Positions 10,095 to 18,857 of a stretch of DNA of 64,000 nt are shown in pieces. Position numbers and translations under genes: made by a program. The first letter of the stretch is position 1. The number at the start of each line of letters is the position of its first letter. The notes beneath the pieces were generated by a model. It saw only the letters and a list, made by a program, of their open reading frames with translations. It searched no databases and was not told the origin of the DNA. The stretch covers positions 248,001 to 312,000 of the forward strand of contig NZ_NEVL01000004.1 of assembly GCF_002261335.1 (NCBI RefSeq). Direction: 5' to 3'. The DNA is from Bordetella genomosp. 1 (lineage in GTDB: Bacteria; Pseudomonadota; Gammaproteobacteria; Burkholderiales; Burkholderiaceae_B).

Positions 10095-10118
10095 GCCAGA
10101 TTTGTTTACACATCTGGC
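10095..10118. promoter_or_regulatory. Candidate LysR operator
   Basis: The inverted repeat GCCAGAT (10095-10101) and ATCTGGC (10112-10118), separated by 10 bp, contains a T-N11-A pattern. It lies 14 bp upstream of the LysR ATG in the 155-bp divergent spacer. Confidence 0.55.
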
Positions 10119-10236
10119 ATGAGTAAAAGGAATAGCTTACGGAGAATCTTTCGTTTGTGCAAATGCGGCCGCCCTTCCAGAATCGACCGGTTTGCTCACG
10201 CATCCGTATTCCATTTCCTACAGGGGAAACTCACTC

Positions 10237-11226
10237 ATGCAACGCCGCAATGTCATTCTGGGCCTGTCCCTGACCGCTGCCGTTCTCGCCTCGCCGTTTG
10301 CCGCCGGCGTCGCCCAAGCACAAGACAGCTATCCCAACAAACCCGTCCGCCTGATCGTGCCCTTCCCGCCCGGCGGCACCACCGACATCGTCGGCCGTCT
10401 GTTCGCCGACAAGCTCGGCAAGGAACTGGGCCAGACCGTGGTGGTGGAAAACCGCGGCGGCGCCGGCGGTTCGATCGGCAGCGCCTTCGTGGCCTCGAGC
10501 GCCCCGGACGGCTACGTGCTGGGCATCGCCACCGTCAGCACGCACGGCATCAACCCGGCCATCTATCACAACCTGCCGTTCGACGCCGAGAAGGATTTCA
10601 CGCCGATCTCGAACCTGGCCGCCGTGCCCAACGTCATGACCGTCAACCCGAAGGTGCCGGCCAAGACCATGGCCGACTTCATCGCGCTGGCCAAGAAAGA
10701 GCCGGGCAAGCTGACCTACGCCTCGGCCGGCAACGGCTCGGTCTCGCACATGATGGGCGAGATGTTCAAGATGGCCTCGGGCACCGACCTGATGCACGTG
10801 CCCTACCGTGGCGTGGGCCCGGCCCTGAACGACACGCTGGCCGGCCAGGTCGACGTGCTGTACGACAACCTGCCCTCCTCGCTGCCGCACATCCAGAACG
10901 GCGCCCTGATCGCGCTGGCCGTCGCCGCGCCCCAGCGCGTCGCCGCCCTGCCGAACGTGCCGACCTTCGCCGAAGCCGGCCTGGCGCCGGTGAACGACTC
11001 GTCGTGGTTCGGCCTGGTGGCCCCGGCCAAGCTGCCGGCCCCGATCCTCGAAAAGCTGCACGCTGCCGTCGTCAAGGCCAGCGCCGAAGCCGACGTGAAG
11101 TCGCGCCTCGAGGGCCTGGGCGCCGCGCCCGTGGCGAATACGCCTGCCGAGTTCTCGCAGCAGATCGCTGCCGAGATCGCGAAGAACAAGCGCATCGCCA
11201 AAGAAGCCAATGTGAAGATCGACTGA
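10237..11226 (+). CDS. Bug-family (TctC-like) periplasmic solute-binding protein
   Basis: A 329-residue secreted binding protein of the tripartite tricarboxylate transporter/Bug family. The signal peptide ends at AQAQD near residue 28, and the mature protein starts with the diagnostic SYPNKPVRLIVPFPPGG. Other family marks are VVENRGGAGGSIG and YASAGNGSVSHMMGEMFK. Bug proteins bind carboxylates, amino acids or related anions; many in Bordetella stand alone without TctA/TctB membrane genes, as here. The ATG at 10237 follows AGGGGAAA. The divergent LysR gene is the likely regulator. The downstream gene is an N-formylglutamate amidohydrolase, so an acidic amino-acid derivative is a possible ligand (inference). 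Confidence 0.9.
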   Translation: MQRRNVILGLSLTAAVLASPFAAGVAQAQDSYPNKPVRLIVPFPPGGTTDIVGRLFADKLGKELGQTVVVENRGGAGGSIGSAFVASSAPDGYVLGIATVSTHGINPAIYHNLPFDAEKDFTPISNLAAVPNVMTVNPKVPAKTMADFIALAKKEPGKLTYASAGNGSVSHMMGEMFKMASGTDLMHVPYRGVGPALNDTLAGQVDVLYDNLPSSLPHIQNGALIALAVAAPQRVAALPNVPTFAEAGLAPVNDSSWFGLVAPAKLPAPILEKLHAAVVKASAEADVKSRLEGLGAAPVANTPAEFSQQIAAEIAKNKRIAKEANVKID

Positions 11227-11233
11227 GCGATCG

Positions 11234-11259
11234 GGCCCGCCGCCGTCGGGCGGCGGGCC
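11234..11259 (+). terminator. GC-rich hairpin after the Bug gene
   Basis: Perfect 11-bp stem (11234-11244 with 11249-11259), followed by a C/T-rich tail ending in TTTT. It may partly terminate transcription or set the ratio of the Bug protein to the downstream hydrolase. Confidence 0.5.
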
Positions 11260-11289
11260 TTCCCCCTTTTCCGTAGCACCCACCTCGTC

Positions 11290-12165
11290 ATGCCTATCAT
11301 CAAGCCTCTGTCCTATCGACTCGACTCGCCGCCCAACTATCCGGATACGCCCGTCTGCGCGCCCCTGGTGCTGGACTCGCCGCACAGCGGCACGACGTAC
11401 CCGCCGGATTTTGCGCCCGCGGTCGGTTTCGGCGCGCTGCGCACCGCCGAGGACACGTGGGTGGATGACCTGTGGGGCGATGCCGTGGACCTGGGCGTGC
11501 CGCTGCTGGGCGCCAGCTTTCCGCGCGCCTACATCGACGCCAACCGCGGCGCCGACGAGATCGACCAGCTGCTGCTCGACGAAGCCTGGCCCGACGCCAT
11601 CGCCGAGTCGCCCAAGGTGCGCCTGGGCAAGGGCCTGATCTGGCGCATGCTCGACGACGGCACGCCGCTGTACGACCGCAAGCTGAGCGTGGCCGAGATC
11701 CGCCATCGCATCGATGCCTGCTGGAAGCCGTATCACGCCCAGCTGGCCACCCTGATCGACCGGGCCCACGCCCGCTTCGGCAAGGTCTGGCACATCAACT
11801 GCCACTCGATGCCCAGCGTGGCCGGCGCCTATGCGACCGACAAGCCGGGCCTCGTGCACCCCGATTTCGTGCTGGGCGATCGCGATGGCGCCACCAGCGA
11901 CCCGTCGTTCCGCGAATTCGTGGCGGCCTGGCTGCGCGAACGCGGCTACAACGTCACCGTGAACGATCCCTACAAGGGCGTGGAACTGGTGCGCGCGTTC
12001 GGCCGTCCGGCCGATGGCCGCAACAGCCTGCAGATCGAGATCAACCGCAAGCTCTACATGGACGAAGTGTCGCTGCGTCCCAGCGACAACTACGACCGTC
12101 TGAAAAATGATCTGCGCGAACTGACCATCGCGCTGATCGACTGGACGCGCGCGCAGACGGCCTGA
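11290..12165 (+). CDS. N-formylglutamate amidohydrolase (HutG-like)
   Basis: A 291-residue member of the N-formylglutamate amidohydrolase family. It carries the typical early LDSPHSGTTYPPDF, DANRGADEIDQLLL near residues 80-94 and WHINCHSMPS near residues 173-182. The family hydrolyses N-formyl-L-glutamate to glutamate and formate in histidine degradation. No other hut gene is nearby, so the substrate may be another N-acyl amino acid. It begins 63 bp after the Bug-type binding protein with only a GC-rich hairpin between, so import and hydrolysis of one compound is plausible. A strong terminator follows. Confidence 0.88.
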   Translation: MPIIKPLSYRLDSPPNYPDTPVCAPLVLDSPHSGTTYPPDFAPAVGFGALRTAEDTWVDDLWGDAVDLGVPLLGASFPRAYIDANRGADEIDQLLLDEAWPDAIAESPKVRLGKGLIWRMLDDGTPLYDRKLSVAEIRHRIDACWKPYHAQLATLIDRAHARFGKVWHINCHSMPSVAGAYATDKPGLVHPDFVLGDRDGATSDPSFREFVAAWLRERGYNVTVNDPYKGVELVRAFGRPADGRNSLQIEINRKLYMDEVSLRPSDNYDRLKNDLRELTIALIDWTRAQTA

Positions 12166-12216
12166 CGCCGGACGTTCTGTGTGCGTGCGGTGCGGCGGAC
12201 CGCGCATCGCCCCTAT

Positions 12217-12249
12217 CGCCCCTTGAGCCTGGCTCAAGGGGCGTTTTTT
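12217..12249 (+). terminator. Terminator of the Bug/amidohydrolase unit
   Basis: 11-bp stem (12217-12227 with 12233-12243), loop CCTGG, then six T at 12244-12249. Confidence 0.85.
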
Positions 12250-12365
12250 ATGCGCGCCGCGCGCGGCGGCGCAGGCCCCGCGATATTGCACTGCCCACAA
12301 AGCCGGGGCCGCCGCACGCTCCCCCTCGTGTATAACTACGCACAGCCTTGCGAGGAGGAGCGTCG

Positions 12366-13484
12366 ATGCAGATCGGGATACCAAAAGAAACCCGAGACGG
12401 GGAAACCCGTGTCGCAGCAACGCCGGAGACGGTCAAGAAGTACGTCGCCAGCGGTCACGCAGTAATCGTCGAGCGCGGCGCAGGCCTGGCCGCGCATTAT
12501 CCGGACAGTGCCTATGAGGCGGCCGGCGCCACGCTCGCCGATGCCGCCACGGCATTCGGCCAGGCCCTGGTGCTGAAGGTACGCGCACCCGATGTCGCCG
12601 AGCTCGTGCACATGCGCGCCGGCGCGGTGCTGGCCGGCATGCTCGATCCGTTCGACGCCGCGCAGCTCGAGCGTCTCGCCGCCGCCGGCATCACCGGCTT
12701 CGCGCTCGAGGCCGCGCCGCGCATCACGCGGGCGCAGAGCCTCGACGTGCTGTCGTCGCAGGCCAACCTGGCCGGCTACAAGGCGGTGCTGCTGGCCGCC
12801 AACCACTATGGCCGCCTGTTCCCGATGATGATGACGGCCGCCGGCACGCTCAAGGCCGCGCGCGTCGTGGTGCTGGGCGCCGGCGTGGCGGGGCTGCAGG
12901 CCATCGCCACGGCGCGGCGCCTGGGCGCGGTGGTCGAAGCCTCCGACGTGCGGCCCGCCGCGCGCGAGCAGATCGAATCGCTCGGCGGCAAGTTCATCGA
13001 CGTGCCCTTCGAGACCGACGAGGAACGCGAGATCGCCCAGGGCACGGGCGGCTATGCGCGCCCGATGCCCCCGGCCTGGATGGCGCGCCAGGCCCAGCGC
13101 GTGGCCGAGCGCTGCCGCGAGGCCGACATCGTGATCACCACCGCGCTGATCCCCGGCCGGCCCGCGCCCACGCTGGTCAGCGCGGAAACGGTCGCGGCCA
13201 TGAAGCCGGGCTCGGTGATCGTCGACCTGGCGGTCGAGCGCGGCGGCAACTGCCCGCTGTCGGTCAAGGGCGAGATCGTGCAGGTCCATGGCGTGACGCT
13301 GATCGGCCTGACCAACCTGCCGGGCCTGCTCGCCACCGACGCCTCGGCGCTCTATGCGCGCAACCTGCTCGACTTCATCAAGCTCATCGTCGACGCCGAA
13401 GGCACGCTCGCCATCAGGCGCGACGACGAAATCGTAGCGGCCTGCCTGGTGGTCGAAGGCGGCCAGGTCTTGCGGAGGACCTGA
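12366..13484 (+). CDS. pntA: NAD(P) transhydrogenase alpha subunit, NAD-binding part
   Basis: A 372-residue soluble domain I of the proton-translocating transhydrogenase, which moves hydride between NADH and NADP+ using the proton gradient. The opening MQIGIPKETRDGETRVAATP is the alanine dehydrogenase/PntA N-terminal motif. The Rossmann loop VVLGAGVAGLQAIATARRLGA is at about residues 163-183. The ATG at 12366 follows GAGGAGCG; the ORF start at 12348 would precede that site. This protein lacks the membrane segment of E. coli PntA, which is encoded by the next gene, so the subunit is split as in many alpha- and betaproteobacteria. It begins a three-gene operon. Confidence 0.95.
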   Translation: MQIGIPKETRDGETRVAATPETVKKYVASGHAVIVERGAGLAAHYPDSAYEAAGATLADAATAFGQALVLKVRAPDVAELVHMRAGAVLAGMLDPFDAAQLERLAAAGITGFALEAAPRITRAQSLDVLSSQANLAGYKAVLLAANHYGRLFPMMMTAAGTLKAARVVVLGAGVAGLQAIATARRLGAVVEASDVRPAAREQIESLGGKFIDVPFETDEEREIAQGTGGYARPMPPAWMARQAQRVAERCREADIVITTALIPGRPAPTLVSAETVAAMKPGSVIVDLAVERGGNCPLSVKGEIVQVHGVTLIGLTNLPGLLATDASALYARNLLDFIKLIVDAEGTLAIRRDDEIVAACLVVEGGQVLRRT

Positions 13485-13486
13485 TC

Positions 13487-13804
13487 ATGGAAGCCATCAA
13501 CCCCACCCTCGTCAACCTGATCATCTTCGTGCTGGCGGTCTATGTCGGCTACCACGTGGTCTGGAACGTCACCCCCGCGCTGCACACGCCGCTGATGGCG
13601 GTCACCAACGCGATCTCGGCCATCATCATCGTGGGCGCCATGCTGGCGGCCGCGCTCACCGAAGGCGGGCTGGCGCGCGCGATGGGCGTGCTGGCCGTGG
13701 CGCTCGCGGCGGTCAACGTGTTCGGCGGCTTCCTCGTCACGCGGCGCATGCTCGAGATGTTCAAGAAGAAAGACCGCAAGCCGGCGCGGGAGGGTGCGAA
13801 ATGA
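13487..13804 (+). CDS. NAD(P) transhydrogenase alpha subunit, membrane part
   Basis: A 105-residue membrane protein forming the alpha-side domain II of the transhydrogenase. Three hydrophobic segments are visible at about residues 10-26, 38-58 and 66-86, followed by a basic tail (FKKKDRKPAREGAK). The segment HTPLMAVTNAISAIIIVGAM is highly characteristic of the family. It begins two bases after the pntA stop and overlaps pntB by four bases (ATGA), which implies translational coupling and matched stoichiometry. Confidence 0.95.
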   Translation: MEAINPTLVNLIIFVLAVYVGYHVVWNVTPALHTPLMAVTNAISAIIIVGAMLAAALTEGGLARAMGVLAVALAAVNVFGGFLVTRRMLEMFKKKDRKPAREGAK

Positions 13805-15240
13805 TCTCGCTCAATCTCGTCACCCTGCTCTACCTGATCGCCTCGGTCTGCTTCATCCAGGCCTTGAAGGGACTGTCCCATCCCAACACCTCGCGGCTGG
13901 GCAATGCCTTCGGCATGGCCGGCATGACCATCGCGGTGCTGACCACCGGCGCGCTGATCCACAGCCTGGCCGGCGGCGGCGCGGCCACGATCGGCCTGGG
14001 CTGGGTGGTGCTGGGCCTGCTGATCGGCGGCAGCATCGGCACGCTGATGGCACGTCGCGTCGAAATGACCAAGATGCCCGAGCTGGTGGCCTTCATGCAC
14101 AGCATGATCGGCCTGGCCGCCGTGGCCATCGCGGTGGCCGTGGTGGCCGAGCCGCACGCCTTCGGCATCGCCGTGCGCGGCGCGCCCATCCCCACCGGCA
14201 ATCGCTTCGAGCTCTTCATCGGCACCTTCGTCGGCGCGATCACCTTCTCCGGCTCGGTCATCGCGTTCGGCAAGCTCTCCGGCAAATACAAGTTCCGGCT
14301 GTTCCAGGGCGCGCCCGTGGTCTACCCCGGCCAGCACCTGATCAACCTGGCGCTGGCGCTGGCCATGCTGGCGTGCGGCTTCTGGTTCATGGCCACCCAG
14401 GCCTGGCTGCCGTTCGTGCTGATGACCCTGATCGCCTTCGTGCTGGGGGTGCTCATCATCATCCCGATCGGCGGCGCCGACATGCCGGTGGTGGTGTCGA
14501 TGCTCAACAGCTACTCGGGCTGGGCCGCCGCCGGGATCGGTTTCTCGCTCAACAATCCCATGCTCATCATCGCCGGCTCGCTGGTGGGCTCGTCGGGCGC
14601 CATCCTCTCCTACATCATGTGCAAGGCGATGAACCGCTCGTTCTTCAACGTGCTGCTGGGCGGGTTCGGCGCGACGCCGGGCACGGCGGCCGCGGCGGGC
14701 GAGGCGCAGCAGCGGCCGGTCAAGGCGGGCAGCCCCGAGGATGCCGCGTTCCTGCTGGCCAACGCCGAAAGCGTGATCATCGTGCCCGGCTACGGGCTGG
14801 CGGTGGCGCGCGCGCAGCACGCGCTCAAGGAACTGGCGGCCAAGCTGGGCGAAAAAGGCGTGACGGTGAAGTACGCCATCCATCCGGTGGCGGGCCGCAT
14901 GCCGGGCCACATGAACGTGCTGCTGGCCGAGGCCGAGGTGCCCTACGACCAGGTGTTCGAGATGGACGAAATCAACGGCGAGTTCTCGCAGACCGACGTG
15001 GCGCTGATCCTGGGCGCCAACGACGTGGTCAACCCGGCGGCCAAGAACGACCCCAACTCGCCCATCGCCGGCATGCCCATTCTGGAGGCCTATCGCGCCC
15101 GCAACGTGATCGTGAACAAGCGTTCGATGGCGGCCGGCTATGCCGGCCTGGACAACGAACTCTTCTACATGGACGGCACGATGATGGTGTTCGGCGACGC
15201 CAAGAAGGTGCTCGAGGACATGGTCAAGGCCGTCGAATGA
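13801..15240 (+). CDS. pntB: NAD(P) transhydrogenase beta subunit
   Basis: PntB, 479 residues, forms the rest of the proton channel and the NADP-binding domain III. The first 285 residues or so contain eight or nine membrane spans. The C-terminal soluble domain begins at ESVIIVPGYGLAVARAQHAL, which carries the NADP-binding GYGLAVA motif. It continues with HPVAGRMPGHMNVLLAEA and MDEINGEFSQTDVALILGAND and ends MMVFGDAKKVLEDMV. Together with the two upstream genes it completes the enzyme and supplies NADPH. The start overlaps the preceding stop by four bases. Confidence 0.97.
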   Translation: MISLNLVTLLYLIASVCFIQALKGLSHPNTSRLGNAFGMAGMTIAVLTTGALIHSLAGGGAATIGLGWVVLGLLIGGSIGTLMARRVEMTKMPELVAFMHSMIGLAAVAIAVAVVAEPHAFGIAVRGAPIPTGNRFELFIGTFVGAITFSGSVIAFGKLSGKYKFRLFQGAPVVYPGQHLINLALALAMLACGFWFMATQAWLPFVLMTLIAFVLGVLIIIPIGGADMPVVVSMLNSYSGWAAAGIGFSLNNPMLIIAGSLVGSSGAILSYIMCKAMNRSFFNVLLGGFGATPGTAAAAGEAQQRPVKAGSPEDAAFLLANAESVIIVPGYGLAVARAQHALKELAAKLGEKGVTVKYAIHPVAGRMPGHMNVLLAEAEVPYDQVFEMDEINGEFSQTDVALILGANDVVNPAAKNDPNSPIAGMPILEAYRARNVIVNKRSMAAGYAGLDNELFYMDGTMMVFGDAKKVLEDMVKAVE

Positions 15241-15304
15241 ACCGGCCCGCGGCCGCGGGCCGGGCGCATCCGCCCGCCCCGGCCGCGCCGCCTCGGGCAG
15301 CGCG

Positions 15305-16372
15305 CTAGCCGGCGCCCTGGCAGGCGCCCTGCCCGGCGGCCTGGCCCGCGCCGAGCGGCGCACCCAGATGCGCGCGCAACTGTCCCGGCGACACGCCGTA
15401 GTGGCGCCGGAAGGCGGTGGCGAAATTGGCCGCGCTGCCATAGCCGGCCAGCCAGGCCGCCTGGGCCACGCTCACCCCGTCGCGCTCGAGCGCCACCCGC
15501 GCGCGCTGCAGGCGCGCCTCACGCAGGAACTCGAACACCGTGCAGCCCCAGGCCGCACGGAAATGGCGTTGCAGCGTGTTGATGCTGACGCAGGCGCGCT
15601 GCGCGATCTCGCCGAGCGACAGATGATCGGCCTCGCCGCTCTCCAGCAGGTCGCGCACCGTGCGCATGCGCAGCCAGTCGCGCTTGCCGAGCCCGGCCTG
15701 GGCCGGGTCGCCCTCGGTCTGCGCCTGGCCCAGCTGCACCGCCGCCTCCACCAGCAGGTCCAGCGCACGCGCACGCAGATACAGCCGGGTCGTCGCCGCG
15801 TCGAGCGCGGGCGGACGCAGCATCTGCTCGACATTGGCCAGCGCCTGGGCCGACGGTGCCCAGGTCTGCAGCGCCAGATGGTTGCGCGCGAAACCCAGCA
15901 TCGCGCTGTCGTCGCCGAAATGATCGGCCAGCCAGGTGTGGCTGAACGCCAGGTCGACCGTGCGCTCCACGTCGCCGCGCCGTGACTGCCGCGTGAACAT
16001 CGCCGGCTCGTTGAGCGCCATCATCCATGCCGTCACCGGCGCGCCGCGGCCCGGGCCGGTCGGCAGCGCGCGATAGCCGATGCCCAGGTTGGCGTAGCCG
16101 CCGATGGTGAAGCCGATGCGCAGCGCCGGCTTGAGCGTGGCCCGCACCGAACTGCCCTGCACGTCGCGCACGTCGATCCGGTGTGCCACCACGCCAGGCT
16201 CGAGCTGGCTCACCTCGAACACCCCCTCGAACACCGGGCGGTGGGCGCCCGGCGCGGTCAGGTAGTGGTCGGCGGCGGTCTGCAGGATCTGGCGATCCAC
16301 GGCAGGGGCATCGACGGGCGCGGCATGCGCGCGCGCCCGGCCGGAATCGGCGGTCGGGAAAGACATCGGCAT
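15305..16372 (-). CDS. bfeR: AraC-family regulator, BfeR/PchR-like
   Basis: A 355-residue AraC-type activator. Two C-terminal helix-turn-helix units are visible (LSLGEIAQRACVSINTLQRHF, then VSVAQAAWLAGYGSAANFATAFRRHYGVSP). The N-terminal half resembles siderophore-sensing regulators such as PchR/AlcR. The last 18 residues are a Gly/Ala/Gln low-complexity tail. It is divergent from a FepA-type receptor with a Fur-box-like sequence between them, the arrangement of bfeR and bfeA in Bordetella, where BfeR activates the receptor in response to enterobactin. ATGs at 16372 and 16366 are both possible; a further in-frame start at 16453 overlaps the regulatory region. Confidence 0.8.
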   Translation of the reverse strand: MPMSFPTADSGRARAHAAPVDAPAVDRQILQTAADHYLTAPGAHRPVFEGVFEVSQLEPGVVAHRIDVRDVQGSSVRATLKPALRIGFTIGGYANLGIGYRALPTGPGRGAPVTAWMMALNEPAMFTRQSRRGDVERTVDLAFSHTWLADHFGDDSAMLGFARNHLALQTWAPSAQALANVEQMLRPPALDAATTRLYLRARALDLLVEAAVQLGQAQTEGDPAQAGLGKRDWLRMRTVRDLLESGEADHLSLGEIAQRACVSINTLQRHFRAAWGCTVFEFLREARLQRARVALERDGVSVAQAAWLAGYGSAANFATAFRRHYGVSPGQLRAHLGAPLGAGQAAGQGACQGAG

Positions 16373-16479
16373 GAGAGAAAAGTGTCTGAGGCGTGCCCGC
16401 TTTGGGTGCACCGCAAAGGCGGTTGGTGAGCACACAAAGATACGGCCGTCCAATTACTGACAGAATCTTGAAAACAAAT

Positions 16480-16498
16480 GTTATTAGAAATCATTCTT
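16480..16498. promoter_or_regulatory. Fur-box-like operator
   Basis: The 19 bases from 16480 match the Fur consensus at 12 of 19 positions, including the run AATCATT. The site is in an AT-rich patch between the divergent AraC-type regulator and the TonB receptor, as expected for iron-repressed siderophore genes. Confidence 0.6.
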
Positions 16499-16570
16499 AA
16501 TTGAATGGCAAATCGACGCGGCCGATGCGTGCATCGCGCCTGCGCGTGCGCCGCACACGGAGAGTCAGGT

Positions 16571-18781
16571 ATGTCCCCCCGCAGGTATCCCCTACACTAC
16601 GCCACCGCCGCCATCCTGATGGCCTGGACCGGTCTCGCCCATGCCCAGGCCACCCAGGTGCAGGATCCCTCGCAGGTCCAGGAAATGGCCACGGTGCAGG
16701 TGCTCGGCACGGCCGAGGAAGAAGTGAAGCAGTCCCTGGGGGTGTCGGTCATCACGGCCGAGGACATCCAGCGCCGCCCGCCGGCCAATGACCTGTCGGA
16801 CATCATCCGGCGCGAGCCCGGCGTGAACCTCACGGGCAACAGCGCCAGCGGCGCGCGCGGCAATCACCGCCAGATCGACATCCGCGGCATGGGCCCGGAA
16901 AACACCCTGATCCTGATCGACGGCAAGCCGGTGAGCTCGCGCAATTCCGTGCGCTACGGCTGGAACGGCGACCGCGACACGCGCGGCGATACCAACTGGG
17001 TGCCGGCCGAGGAAGTGGAACGCATCGAGGTGATCCGCGGACCGGCCGCGGCGCGCTACGGTTCGGGCGCGATGGGCGGCGTGGTGAACATCATCACCAA
17101 GCGCCCCACCGACAAGCCCAGCGGCTCGATCACCTACTACCTGAACCAGCCCGAAGACAGCAAGGAAGGCAACACCAACCGGGTGAACGTGAGCCTGGCC
17201 AGCCCCCTGAGCGAATCGCTGTCGATGCGCGTGTACGGCAACTACAACAAGACCAACCCGGACGCCAAGGACATCAACGCCGGCCACGCCGCGCTCACCG
17301 ATGGCGGTTTCGTCAGCACCTCCGGCCGCGAAGGCGTCATCAACCAGGACATGAACGCCCTCTTCTCGTGGAAGGCCAACGCGCAGAACACCTTCGACCT
17401 GGACCTCGGCTACAGCCGCCAGGGCAATCTGTACGCCGGCGACACGATGAACAACACCGCGGACAGCTTCACCGACAGCCTGTACGGTGAAGAGACCAAC
17501 ATCATGTACCGCGAGAACTATTCCCTGACGCACCGCGGCACCTACGACTGGGGCACGACGCGCGCCTCGCTGGGCTACGACTACACGCGCAATTCGCGCA
17601 TCCAGGAAGGTCTGGCCGGCGGCCCCGAAGGCCGGCCGATCGACGATGGTTTCGCCACCGCGCGCCTGAAGAACTGGCGCGCCACGGCCGAGGCCAATGT
17701 GCCGTTCAAGCTCGGCTTCGAGCAGGTCGCCACCGTGGGCGTGGAATGGCTGCGCGAAACGCTCGACGATCCGAGCGGCCTGCGCCAGACCTACACCGGC
17801 GGCACCATCGGCGGCACCGCCGCCGACGGCCGCAACACCAAGGCCAAGCAGACCAGCTACGCGCTGTTCGTGGAAGACAACATCGAGATCAACCCGCGCC
17901 TGATGCTGACGCCGGGCGTGCGCCTCGATCACAACAGCGAATTCGGCAACAACTGGAGCCCGAGCCTGAACGCCTCGTATGCGGTGACCGAGGCCTTCAA
18001 GATCAAGGGCGGCATCGCACGCGCCTACAAGGCCCCGAACCTGTACCAGTCCAACCCGAACTACCTGCTCTACAGCCGCGGCAACGGCTGCCTGGCCTCG
18101 CAGACCAACACCAACGGCTGCTACCTGGTCGGCAACAATGACCTCACCCCCGAGACCAGCGTCAACAAGGAAATCGGCTTCGAGTACGACCCGGGCACGT
18201 GGCGCACCAGCGCGGCCTATTTCCGCAATGACTACCGCAACAAGATCGTGGCGGGCACCGACGTCGAATACCGCCTGGCCAATGGCGCACGCGTGCTGCA
18301 ATGGACCAACTCCGGCCGCGCCGTGGTCGAGGGCTTCGAGGGCAACCTCTTCATTCCCCTGGCCCGCACGCTGGACTGGAACACCAACTTCACCTACATG
18401 ATCCAGTCCAAGACCAAGAGCACGGGCGAGCCGCTGAGCGTGATCCCGAAGTACACGATCAACAGCACGCTCGACTGGTTCTACACGCCGCAGCTGTCGT
18501 TCCAGGCCAACGTGACCTACTACGGCAAGCAGGTGGGCCCGAGCACCAACGTGCGCACCGGCGTCACGCTGGTCGACGAAGGCCGCCAGGAGATCAGCCC
18601 GTACGCGCTGGTCGGCCTGAGCGCGGGCTACGAAGTCAACAAGAACCTGCGTTTCCGCGTCGGCGTGAGCAACCTGTTCGACAAGCGCCTCTATCGCGAG
18701 GGCAACGCCAGCAGCGCGGGCGCGGCCACCTACAACGAACCCGGCCGCGCCTACTACGCGACCGCCACGGTTTCGTTCTGA
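16571..18781 (+). CDS. bfeA: TonB-dependent ferric-siderophore receptor, FepA/BfeA-like
   Basis: An outer-membrane receptor of 736 residues. The signal peptide ends near AHAQ (about residue 29). A TonB-box-like region (EMATVQVLG) is followed by a plug domain with DIRGMGPENTLILIDGKPVSS and the RIEVIRGPAAARYGSGAMGGVVNIIT motif, then a 22-strand barrel ending in an aromatic residue (YYATATVSF). The plug motifs and the loop YGWNGDRDTRGDTNWVP are characteristic of the FepA/PfeA/BfeA enterobactin group. ATG 16571 (MSPRRYPL) is chosen because it starts the signal peptide and follows GGAGAG. Regulation by Fur and the divergent AraC protein is likely. Confidence 0.9.
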   Translation: MSPRRYPLHYATAAILMAWTGLAHAQATQVQDPSQVQEMATVQVLGTAEEEVKQSLGVSVITAEDIQRRPPANDLSDIIRREPGVNLTGNSASGARGNHRQIDIRGMGPENTLILIDGKPVSSRNSVRYGWNGDRDTRGDTNWVPAEEVERIEVIRGPAAARYGSGAMGGVVNIITKRPTDKPSGSITYYLNQPEDSKEGNTNRVNVSLASPLSESLSMRVYGNYNKTNPDAKDINAGHAALTDGGFVSTSGREGVINQDMNALFSWKANAQNTFDLDLGYSRQGNLYAGDTMNNTADSFTDSLYGEETNIMYRENYSLTHRGTYDWGTTRASLGYDYTRNSRIQEGLAGGPEGRPIDDGFATARLKNWRATAEANVPFKLGFEQVATVGVEWLRETLDDPSGLRQTYTGGTIGGTAADGRNTKAKQTSYALFVEDNIEINPRLMLTPGVRLDHNSEFGNNWSPSLNASYAVTEAFKIKGGIARAYKAPNLYQSNPNYLLYSRGNGCLASQTNTNGCYLVGNNDLTPETSVNKEIGFEYDPGTWRTSAAYFRNDYRNKIVAGTDVEYRLANGARVLQWTNSGRAVVEGFEGNLFIPLARTLDWNTNFTYMIQSKTKSTGEPLSVIPKYTINSTLDWFYTPQLSFQANVTYYGKQVGPSTNVRTGVTLVDEGRQEISPYALVGLSAGYEVNKNLRFRVGVSNLFDKRLYREGNASSAGAATYNEPGRAYYATATVSF

Positions 18782-18805
18782 GGTTCGGCGCAGGCCGGAT
18801 GACGA

Positions 18806-18830
18806 AGCGCCCCGACCGGGGCGCTTTTTT
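18806..18830. terminator. Terminator between bfeA and glcF
   Basis: AGCGCCCC (18806-18813) pairs with GGGGCGCT (18818-18825), followed by T at 18825-18830. It serves bfeA and lies 28 bp from the convergent glcF stop. Confidence 0.8.
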
Positions 18831-18857
18831 CCTTGCGTGGCTGCCGCGGCGGCGGCC

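Noticed and set aside
10231-12420. 729-codon minus-strand frame over the Bug and amidohydrolase genes
   Set aside because: Antisense shadow with composition typical of GC-rich third-position bias; both plus-strand genes are well supported.
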